The notes under the pieces are model-generated. The model did not search any database, had not been told where the DNA came from, and worked only from the letters and a program-made list of their open reading frames with translations. Of a stretch of DNA of 64,000 bases, positions 46,102-58,100 are shown piece by piece. The stretch comes from Chlorocebus sabaeus. Its lineage: Eukaryota; Chordata; Mammalia; Primates; Cercopithecidae. The stretch lies in NCBI RefSeq assembly GCF_047675955.1, contig NC_132904.1, positions 5,001 through 69,000 on the forward strand, in the 5' to 3' direction. Numbering within the stretch: position 1 is the stretch's first letter; each line of letters starts with the position of its first letter. The position numbers were made by a program, and so were the translations under genes.

Positions 46102-49100
46102 GAGACGGAGTCTCGCTCTGTCGCCCAGGCTGGAGTGCAGTGGCCGGATCTCAGCTCACTGGAAGCTCCGCCTCCCGGGTTCACGCCATTCTCCTGCCTC
46201 AGCCTCCCGAGTAGCTGGGACTACAGGCGCCCGCCACGGCGCCCGGCTAGTTTTTTGTATTTTTTTAGTAGAGACGGGGTTTCACCATGCTAGCCAGGAT
46301 GGTCTCGATCTCCTGACCTTGTGATCCACCTGTCTCGGCCTCCCAAAGTGCTGGGATTACAGGCTTGAGCCACCGCGCCCGGCCAACAAGTTCTTATTAA
46401 AGTGTCAAACATTCTCCCCCAAAAAAGGTGGGAGAGGTATCATGAACCCCCATGTACCCAGCTTTAGGAATTACCAGTTTTCACAGCTGATTGTGTCATA
46501 GCCCTCCAGAATCTGGGAGGAGGTGCTGGAGCATTTAAAAGCAAATCTTGGACATCATACGTTTCACGCGTTATTACTTCGGCAGGCATCTAGCGTATCT
46601 AACACCGTGCTCTACACCGGGGATGGTGACCGGAGACATTCTGGTGCTAAGAAAACACCTGGTAGACCACACCGGTCCTCAAACAGTCGTCTGCAGGCAT
46701 TTGGCCTACACCGAACATTATTCAGTCACAAGGTGAAACTGTCTCTGGTTTGAGCTTCAGTGATCATGCCATTGCCTCAGCCCGGGGAGGCTTTCAGGTC
46801 GGCTTCACTCACTGGCTGGCGTTATTAGGAGTAACAACATCTGCCAAACATTGCTTCCTTACTGGCCAAGGTGAAGTGGACACGACTTCACTGAGTCAAG
46901 ATTAATATAAACTAATGCCTTGGAGCAGATGGAAAAGGGAGCGAGTTACAGAGGAAGACACCTGACTTTCTAAGGGAAACCTTTACCGCTAACCGGGCTT
47001 GTTTTAAGCAGGCTCAATCCAGCAAGAAGCAACAGAAACAAAAGACAAAAGAAAGAGACCCACAAAAGATTTCTGATAATCTTGGATACACAGTAAAACT
47101 GTATTATATCTAAATTAAAAAGAAAAAACTGTTATCTTGGAGGCATGGGGTATAGTAAAAAAAAAAAAATTAAGGAAGCAAAAAAAAGACAAACTTGAAA
47201 TATCTATTAAAGGCCAGGCGCAGTGGCTCAGGCCTGTAATCCCAGCACTTTGGGAGGCCAAGGTGGGCGGATTATGAGGTCAGGAGATCAGACTGTCTTG
47301 GCCAACATGGTGAAACCCCGTCTCTACTAAAACACAAACAATTAGCCAGGCGTGGTGGTGCGCGCCTGTGATCCCAGCTACCTGGGAGGCTGTGGCAGGG
47401 GAATTGCTTGAATCAGGGAGGCGGAGGTTGCAATGAGCTGAGATTGCGCCACTGCACTCCAGCCTGGGCGACAGAGTGAGACTCCATCTCAAAAAAAAAA
47501 AAAAAAAAAACTATCAAAGATACAAAACTATTAAAAAATAATGTAGCAGACTTGAAAAGTAACCAAACAGAACTTCTAGAAATAAAAAGTACAGAAATAA
47601 AAAATTAAAACTCAATGTCTGTTTCAAGTTGGTGTTTGGGAAAAAAGAAAGAAAGAAACACTCAATGGAAGGACTTTGTAACAGAATACAATATTAGTAA
47701 ACTGGAAAAAAGACCAGAAGAAATTACCCAGAACGCAGCACAAGAAGGAGCAATTACAGAACAGAAGAGTGATCAGGAACAGCAGGAGAGAGGAGGCCTA
47801 ACGTAGGTTCAATCAGAGATCCCTAAGGAGAGGGGCCAGATAGCGGGCCAGGGGCAATTCATATCCCAAGATAACGGCCGAGTATTATCCAGCAACCATG
47901 AAAGACACCAACCCACATATTCAGGATCTCAAGCAAGTGAGGGCTACTGAGCCAGCATGAGGGTGCCCACAGGAAAAACATGAGTCACAAGCACATCTGT
48001 GGTTGTTTTTGTCCCAAGAGGTTCTCAGGTTTAGTAATTATACGTGGTCCTTCGAAGGGGGAGGGTGGCTGTGAGGTGAATGGTTAAGTACTTGTGAGAC
48101 TTCAGGAAGTGACAGAAGGAAACAGAGGAAGAGAACTAAGCAGACCTCTCAGGGAAGGGTGAAGGAACCATTCATCTCATCTTGTCTTTGATCTGTATCT
48201 GGGAAGATAAGCCAGTAATCCACATTAGCAGTATGGAGCCTTTGAAAAGGGTTGGTTTCTGTTTAGCCCTTAGTGAAGAAAGCCTAATGGTGGTTGGGGA
48301 GGGAGGGGTACAATGAGGCGCATCTGACCTCCCCTCCTGCTATGGCCAGGAACTGACTTCCAAGGTTTCTCTGGGGTTCCCTTGACCAAGGGGAGGGGTC
48401 CATTCGTTGGTTGCAGGGCTTAGAATTTTATTTTATATTTTATTTTTTTGAGATGGCATCTTACTCTGTCACCCAGGCTGGAGTGCAGTAGCATGATCTC
48501 GGCTCACTGCAACCTCTGCCTCCTGGGTTCCAGCAATTCTCTTGCCTCAGCCTCCCAAGTAGCTGGGATTACAGATGGGTGCCACCACACGTGGCTCATT
48601 TTTGTATTTTTAGTAGAGACGGGGTTTCACCATGTTGGTCAGGCTGGTCTCGAACTCCTGACCTCAGGCGATCCACCCACCCGGTCTCCCAAAGTGCTGG
48701 GATTACAGGCGTGAGCCTCCGTGCCCACCTGGCCTACAAATTTTACGCAGAAGAAATCAAAGGAAATTCATATGGAAAACCAGCATGGAGAAACTGCAAA
48801 ACTCCAAAGACAAAAGTCTTAAAAAACAGGCAGAGAGGCCAGACACGGTGGCTCATGCCTGTAATCCCAGCACTTTGGGAGGTTGAGGTGGGCAGATCAC
48901 GAGGTCAGGAGTTCGAGACCAGCCTGACCCCATAGTAGAGATGAAACCCCATCTCTACTAAAAATACAAAAATTAGCTGGGCATGGCAGCGCGCGCGTGT
49001 AATCCCAGCTACTCAGGAGGCTGAGGCAAGAGAATCGCTAGAACCTGGGAGGCGGAGGTTGCAGTGAGCCGAGATCATACCGTTGCACTCCAGCCTGGGC

Positions 49101-49120
49101 GACAGAACAAGACTCTGTCT

Positions 49121-49153
<33 letters not shown>

Positions 49154-52100
49154 CAAACAACAACAACAAAAATAAAACAGGCAGAGAATAGATAGCAACA
49201 GTTTCGGAAATTTACATGAAAAGGCAAAAGATTCAGAATAGCCAACACAGTACTGGAGGAGAAGAACAAAGGCGGGGAATTAACAACAACCTGTTGCCCA
49301 AATTATCTATTTTATTCTCTTATTTATTTATTTATTTTGTTTTGAGATGGAGTCTCACTCTGTTACCCAGGCTGGAGTGCAGTGGTGCGATCTCAGCTCA
49401 CAGAAATCTCCCCCTCCCGGGTTCAAGCGATTCTCCTGCCTCAGCCTCCTGAGTATCTGGGATTACAGGTGCACCACCACACCCAGCTGATTTTTGTATT
49501 TTTAGTAGAGATGGGATTTCACCATTTTGGCCAGGCTGCTCTCAAACTCCCCACCTCAGGTGACCCGCCTGTCTAGGCCTCCCAAAGTGCTGGGATTACA
49601 GGTGTGAGCCACTGTGCCCAGCCCCTCATAATCTCTTTTAAATGCAAATCCCTTCACATCATTTTCCTGCCTAAATATCCTTCAATACCTCCCATGATCG
49701 TCAGGATACAGTTCAAATCCTAACAGAGCAAGCAGGCCTCCACACTCCAGTTCAAACCCTAACAGAGCAGGCCTCCCACACTCCAGGTCTCTGCTGCCAG
49801 AAACAGACTCTTACACCCAGGCAGCCTCATCTCCAAGGTGCTTCCCAGCCTGCTCTGTTCCTACAGCTGAGTCAGCAGAGCATCCAGTACACATCTGCAG
49901 TAAAACTGGTATGGCACCCAACTGTAACTGTTGGATGACTCCACCTTACTTTAATTTGTTTTCACATCCACAGAACCCAGCAAAGGGCCTGGCACTGAGC
50001 AGACCAAACTATTTGTGGAATAAATTGGTCATTCAATGAATGAATGAGTTGATAAAAAGAATAATATGCATATATGAAGTTTCTACTATGTGCTGGACTC
50101 ACACTTCCTAAGTTCAAAACTCACTGCAAAGCTATAGTGACCAAAACATGACAGTGCAGGCACGCGGATATACACATAACAATGGAATAGAACTGAGAAT
50201 CCAGAAATAACCCATACACCTAGGCCAACTGACTTTCAACAAGAATGCCAAGACCACAGTTTCTGTTTAACAAATGGTGCTGGAACAGTTACATATCCAC
50301 ATACAAGAAAACGAAGCTGGATCCCTACCTTACAGCGCACACAAAAATTAACTCAAAATGGATCAAAGAACTAAATGTAAAAGCTTTAAACTATAAAACT
50401 CTTATAAGAAAACATAGGGGTAAAATGACACCATTTCTCAGATATGATTCCAAAAGAGTGAGAAAAAAATAAACTGGATTTCATCAAAAATCAATACTTT
50501 CATGCATCAAGAGACATCATCAAGAAAGTAAAAAAGACAACCTACAGAATGGCAGAAAATATTTGCAAACTACGTGTCTGATAAGGATCTAGCTTTCAGA
50601 ATATATAAAGGACTCAACAATAAAAAAGACAACACAATTAAACAATGCACAAAGGACTTCAATCTCCAAAGATACACAAATGGCCAGAAAGTACATGGAA
50701 AGATGTTTGATATCTGAATCATTAGGAAAACACCAATCAGTGCTACAACGGGTTACCAGTTCCCACCCACTGGGAGAGCTGTAATTAAAAAATGGAAAGT
50801 AAGTGTTGGGATATGGATAAGAGGAGACCCTTGCACACTGTTCGTGGAATGTAAAATGGTCCAGCTTCTGCAGAAAACAGTATATTCGCTCCTCAAACAG
50901 TTAAACACGGGCTGGGTTGTGGCTCATGCCTGTAATCCCAGCACTCTGGGAGGCTGACGCGGGCGGATCACCAGGTCAAGAGATCGAGACATGCTGGCCA
51001 ACACGGTGAAACCCTGTCTCTACTAAAATACAAAAATCAGCCAGGCGTGGCAGTGGGCGCCTATAGTCCCAGATACTCAGGAAACTGAGGCAGGAGAATC
51101 GCTTGAACCCTGGAGGCGGAAGGTACAGTGAGCCAAGATTGCGCCACTGCACTCCAGCCTGGTGACAGAGCGAGACTTGTCTCAAAACAAACAAACAAAA
51201 AAGTTAAACATGGGCAGGGCACAGTGGCTCATGCCTGTAATCCCAATACTTTGGGAGGCTGAGGCGGGTGAACCACCTGAGGTCAGAAGTGCAGGAGCAG
51301 CCTGGCCAACATGGTGAAACCCCACCTCTGCTAGAAATACAAAAACCATTAGCTGGGCGCGGTGGCTTAATAGTACAAGGTTTTCTTCTGGGGTAATCAG
51401 CACGTTCTGGAACTTGATAGAGATGATGGGGACCCACACTGTGAAGGTACCAAATGCCAATGAAATGAACACCTTAAAATAGTTAAATTTATGTTATGTC
51501 AAATTCACCTCAATAAGCTGGGTGGATCACTTAAGGTCAGGAGTTTGAGACCAGCCTGGCCAACATGATGAAACCCCATCTCTACTGAAAATCCAAAAAC
51601 AATGGGCCGGGCGTGTTGGCACACGCCTGTAGTTCCACCTACTCGGGAGGCTGAGGCAGGAGAATTGCTTGAACCCGGGAGGTGAAGGTTGCAGTGAGCA
51701 GAGATTGCGTGCAGCCTGGGTGACCAGAGCAAGACTCTGTCTAAAAAAAAAAAGAAAAAAAAAATTCACCTCAATAAAAAATAAGTAAATAAAAAAAGTC
51801 CTGTGCCATGTCTCCATTTCAGAGTTTTATCTTTATTTAAGATTTTTTCAACTCTATCCTACTCTATTTTAAGAAACCCATTCTACAGAAATACAGAAGT
51901 ACATAGCAGCATAAGCATAGGTACCACTGTTATATTTTTAATAGTGAAAATTACATACATCAAAGAATGTCCCACAATACGTGAATGGCTAAATGTAATA
52001 CTCTATAGTTAATAAAAAGAGTAAGCAGAACTGTGGGTATTGACACAAGAGATCTATGAAACTGCTCAGTAAAAAATCAAGCTGTAGAATACTAAGCTTA

Positions 52101-55100
52101 AAATAACCCGATTGCTGAAATTCTTTGTTTTTTTTTTTGAGACGGAGTCTCGCTCTGTCACCAGGCTGGAGGGCAGTGGCACCATCTCGGCTGGCTACAA
52201 CCTCTGCCTCCCAGGTTCAAACAATTCTCCCACCTCAACCTCCTGAGTAGCTGGGACTACAGGCGCCCACCACCACGCCCGGCTAATTTTTGTATTTTTG
52301 GTAGAGACAGGGTTTCACCCTGTTAGCCAGGATGGTCTCGATCTCTTGACCTCGAGATCTGCCCGCCTCGGCCTGCCAAAGTGCTGGGATTATAGGTGTG
52401 AGCCACTGTGCCCAGCCTGAAAAAAAATTTTTCAACTGTGTGTAGGTGTATGTACATAAATACGTGTAGCACGTTTACATAAACATATCACTTTTTTTTT
52501 TAAAAAGGCTGGAACATTATACACCAAGCTGTTAAAAGTGGGCAGCAGGGGCTGGCGTGGTGGCTCATGCCTGTAATCCCAGCACTTTGGAAGGCCAAGG
52601 TGGGCAGATCACCTGAGGTCAGGAGTTCGAGACCAGCCTGGCCAACATAGTGAAACCCTGTCACTACTGAAAATACAGAAAAAGAAAAAAAAATTAGCTG
52701 AGTGAGGTGGCACATGCCTGTAATCCCAGCTACTTAGGAGGCTGAGGCAGGAGAATTCCTTGAACCCAGGAGACGGAGGTTGCAGTGAGCCAAGATCACC
52801 CCACTGCCCTCCACCCTGGGTGACAGAGCAAGACTCCATCTTGAAAAACAATTAAAAAGTGGGCAGTTGGAATTGGCTGAAGGGAGATTCATTTTCCCTA
52901 CATATTTCTATATTGTTTTAAATTTTTTTACAAACATGTATTAATTTTCTAATTTACAAATAAAAATTTTCACACTATTACTGTTCAACTGTCCTTTTGA
53001 GACAATGCTTATAAAATACCACTTTTCGGCCGGGCGCGGTGGCTCAAGCCTGTAATCCCAGCACTTTGGGAGGCCAAGACAGGCGGATCCCGAGGTCAGG
53101 AGATCGAGACCATCCTGGCTAACATGGTGAAACCCCGTCTCTACTAAAAAATACAAAAAAATTAGCTGGGCGAGGTGGCGGGCGCCTGTAGTCCCAGCTA
53201 CTCAGGAGGCTGAGGCAGGAGAATGACATGAACCCGGGAGGCGGAGCTTGCAGTGAGCTGAGATCCGGCCACTGCACTCCAGCCTGGGCGACAGAGCGAG
53301 ACTCCGTCTCAAAAAAAAATAAAATAAAATAAAATACCACTTTTCCAGATCACCCCAACGGCAAACTGCGGAAGGACGACCAACAGCAGGATAACTCACC
53401 CGAAAGTCCTCCCCTGGGAACGGTCTTCGGCAGACTGTGCAGGTGGCAGAGGCAAAGGTTCCATGAGCTTCAACCAGCTTTGAGGCAGGGATGCCCGACA
53501 CTGAAATTCAAGCCAAAGCTAAGTGTTGCTGCTGCCTCCGAGATGAGCACGCAAGTCCCAGAGCACAACTTCTGGGCTTGGCAGGCCTCCTGGAAGGAGG
53601 CACAACCCCGTTGGGTTGCGATGTCCTCAAGCCTGGTGTTCATGCCCATGTCACCTACATGCACCACCAACCAGAATAAGGCAGGGGAGCAAAGGGGCTC
53701 CCAACTGGAGCCAAATCACGGTTAAAACAAAGCCTGTCAAAACTCAGTACAAAACACCATTTGATAAAAGCTCAAATATAATGATATCCAGTTGGGCACG
53801 GTGGTCCACGCCTGTAATCCCAACACTTTGGGAGGCCAAGGTGGGCAGATCATTTGAGGTTAGGAGTTCGAGACCAGCCTGGCCAACATGGTGAAACTCT
53901 ACCTCCACTAAAAATACAAAAATTAGCCGGGTGTGGTGGCGGGCACCTGTAGTCCCAGTTACTCGGGGAGGCTGAGGCAAGAGAATCGCTTGAACCTGGG
54001 AGGTGGAGGTTGCAGTGAGCCGAGATCGTGCTACTGCCCTCCAGTTTGGGCGACAGAGAGAGATTCTGTCTCAAAAAAAATAAATTATATCCAATACCAG
54101 GCTGGGCACAGTGGCTCACAGCTGTAATCCCAGTGCTTTGGAAGGCCAAGGCAGGAGGATCACTTGAGGCCAGGAGTTTGAGACCAGCCTGGGCAACATA
54201 GTGACACTTGTCTTTAAAAGTTTTACAAATTAGCCAGGCATGGTAGTGCATGCCTGTAGTCCCAGCTAGTCCAGAGGCTGAGGCAAAAGGATCACTTCAG
54301 CCCAAGAGCTCAGGCTATAGTGAGCTATGATCATGCCACTGCACTCTAGCCTGGGCAACAGAGCCAAGACCCTGTCTCAAACAATTGTATCCAATATCTA
54401 GGAACACATTTTCTATTCTATACCAAGTTAAAATGAGGATATAAATATCATAAATTCCAAAAGAACAGCTTGGTAGAAAAACAGACAAAAAGTGACTTCC
54501 TACGAAGGTTGTGTTAGTATTGTCACGGTCCCCGCTGTAGGAGGCTTCCCAAGTCCCTGTCGCTGCCCTAACTCAGCAGTGCTGAATCTCACAGCCAGGA
54601 GCTCCCGCCTTCCCACAAGGCCTGCCCTGCTGCACCTCTGGGAGAAGAGACCACCAACATGGGGTATCCACTGCTGCCTCTGTGGTTCCAAGCTCGGGGA
54701 TCCTTCTGGCAAGGAAACACATGCCTGGAGCCAAGGTGCCTCCTCTTTTTTTTTTTTTTTTTTTTTGAGACGGAGTCTCGCTCTGTGGCCCAGGCTGGAG
54801 TGCAGTGGCCGGATCTCAGCTCACTGCAAGCTCCGCCTCCCGGGTTTATGCCATTCTCCTGCCTCAGCCTCCCGAGTAGCTGGGACTACAGGCGCCCGCC
54901 ACCTCGCCCGGCTAGTTTTTTGTATTTTTTTAGTAGAGACGGGGTTTCACCGGGTTAGCCAGGATGGTCTCGATCTCCTGACCTCGTGATCCGCCCGTCT
55001 CGGCCTCCCAAAGTGCTGCGATTACAGGCTTGAGCCACCGCGCCCGGCCTGGTGCCTCCTCTTTTTACCGGACAACACATCAGCAGACTGGCTGAGCCGC

Positions 55101-58100
55101 TCCTGGCTCCCGGAGAGCTGACTGTCCCAGCGCCTGTCTGCAGCACTGCACGTAAGGAAAAGGCCCCACCAAGTGCTTCCGTAAGGTGCACGGCCAGAAG
55201 GTGGCACAACCTGTGAACCGCTGGTTTGGGCACCATGTGGATACGGCCAAGAAATCACCACAGACTGGGTGTGACAATATTAAGGAATTACTAGTGATTA
55301 TTTAGCATGAAAATGGTATCAGAGTTGGGTTTTTTTTTTTTTAATTATTTTTATTTTTATTTATTTTTTTGAGACAGAGTCTCCCTCTGTCACCCAGGCT
55401 GGAGTGAAGTGGCATGATCTCGGCTCACTGCAACCTCCGCCTGCTGGGTTCAAGAGATTCTCCTGTCTCAGCCTCCCAAATACCTGGGATTACAGGCACA
55501 CACCACCATGCCTGGCTAATTTTTTGTATTTTTAGTAGAGACGGGGTTTTGCCACGTTGGCCAGGCTGGTCTCGAACTCCCGACCTCAAGTGACCCACCT
55601 GCCTGGGCCTCCCAAAATGCTGGGATTACAGATGTGAGCCACCACACCCGGCCGGAGTTGTTTTTAAAGTATCCTCTAGAGATATCCATTCTTGTGTTTA
55701 TAGATTATTTCTAGATTAAATTCATGATATGAGAGGTTTGCTTCAAAATAATCTGGGGATTTGCAAGAAGGTGGTGAGGACGCAGGAAGGACTGGCTATG
55801 TGCTGGTGATGAGGACAGGACGGTTTGTTACATTTTTCTCTTTGTGTGTGCTCAAAAAATTTCCATAATACAATTTTTTAAAGAGAGAAGAGAAAAGAGA
55901 GATCATCACACCAGATTGGCAAAACAATGTCAACTTCTGCCCAAAATACACAGCTCTGCAGGTATGTAGGAGAACAAGCAGTGGCCTTTAAACACCCAGA
56001 GACATTTTCCTTGGGAACAAAGCCCTAACTAGTTGGCTCAAAACCAGTCCCAAGGAAGAAGCACAAGCACCAGGCTCCGGCCATGCCCAGAAACAGGCAC
56101 CTGAGCCTTCCCTGTGAGAAAAAGAATGTGTGCGACTCACAGAGGGCTCACCTCTCTCAAGCCCATCGATGTTCTGCGTGTAGAGCCGCAGAAGCAGCCC
56201 CTTGTCATGAAGCAGCCGGAGGAAGTAGTGAGTGATGTTGGGCTTATAGTTTCCAGGGTACAGCTCCTTGGCCAAAGTGAAAAATGGCTTGGGGTTGTGA
56301 AAGAAGAATGGGAGTTCGAAAATGGCCTCGGGGTACGGGAGATCGTACTGCTGGAGGTTGCTGTACAAGCCACTCCCCGGAGATCTGCAGGGAGAGAAGA
56401 CAGAGGCTCTGAGGCCTTTGCAAGAAACCGGGCAGTGGGGAGGGCAGGAGGCAGGGGAGGGGAGTGCAGGAGGCAGGTGGGACTGCGGGCAGTACCTGAA
56501 GTCTGGAATGCCACTGGGTGTGCTGATGCCGGCTCCCACCATGGCCACCACCCTCTGGCAGGCTCTGGCCCGAATCAGCTCAGCTACATCCTGCAGGGAA
56601 AGCTTCCCCTTGTCACTGTCGCCTCCACTTCCAACAACACTTGAAGCACTCACAGAAAAAGATATAGGCCTTCTTCCACCTTTAATACTGACAGAAGAAA
56701 ACACAGCAGCAAAGGAAACAGATAGCGACCAGTCTGAGGATAGATAGCAAGAAAGAGCATGGTTCTGCCCTCTGCACCACCCCCACCATCAAGAATGACC
56801 ATGTATGTCCCCCCCAGGCCTCAAAATAATCACCTTTCTCAGATGACTAGTGGGCTACAACGGAAAGCAGTCATAAATCAGAATCAAGACTTATTTGGGA
56901 GCAAAAATTTCAGGTTAATGGGAACTGTGCTCATTTCATAATTCAGGACACTCAGTAGGCACTCAACTCTCTGAGTGCAAACCTCCAAAGGGGTTTTCTA
57001 ATGAAAACTCGTCAAGTAGTCAAGAAGCAAAGAGGGAAAACCCTGGCTCTAAAACCACCTCACCACCTATTAAACGCCCCATTTCAGACATCTATTAACT
57101 TAAAGTCATTCCTCAAATAGCTACTGTGCTGCTACTAAACATGAACTGTTAAGAGAAGCACAAAAGAATGAAGGTTATGGCTGTTGAGTGCCTGCTGAGG
57201 GCAAGGTATCACGAAGGGTGCCTGAGTACATTCCTCATCTACATAAATAAAATGTTTGTGAGTCACTGAAAAACACATAAACGGCGTTTTACCAAATGTC
57301 TGGAACATCAGATGTATGGCTTAAAGTATATGCTGCATGGTCTGAAATTCACTGGGAGTGGGGGACCCTAAGGGGCAGGCATGGGGGCCACCTGGGAGGG
57401 ACACTGTGCAAAGGACACAAAGAACAAATTCAGAGAGCTCAAAAATCCAAAGCCAAACTGCAGAAAGCCCATGCAATGGACTCCTCATAGGGAGCCCTGT
57501 GCCTCCTGCTTTAGGGCCAGTGGTAGCAAGGATTTGTTTAAGTCTTGCAGAGTATCACTGATATTAGAATGCACTCCATGTGTTTGTCGGTCCTGGTCCC
57601 TGCTCCATCCATAGCACCTAGAACAGAGTCTGGCACAGAACAAGAGCTCAGTCAGGGCTTCTTGGATGAATTACTGACTCTTCAGGATCATTTGTTTGAG
57701 ACGGATTTTTGCTCTTTCGCCTGGGCTGGAGTGCAATGGTGCAATCTCAGCTCACTGCAACCTCCGCCTTCTGGGTTCAGGTGATTCTTCTGCCTCCGCC
57801 TCCCGAGTAGCTGGGATTACAGGCGCCCGCCACCACCCCCAGCTAATTTTTGTAATTTTAGTAGAAACGGGGTTTCACCATGTTGGCCAGGCTAGTCTCG
57901 AACTCCTGACCTTGTTATCCACTTGCCTCATCCTCCCAAAGTGCTGGGATTACAGGTGTGAGCCACCACGCCCAGCCGACGTTTCAGGATCTATTAAATG
58001 TTTTTTTTCTTTTTTTTCCCAGGTAGATAAGAGTCTTGCTCTGTCACCCAGGCTGGAGTGCAGTGACTCAATCATAGCTCACTGCAGCCTTGAACTCCTG

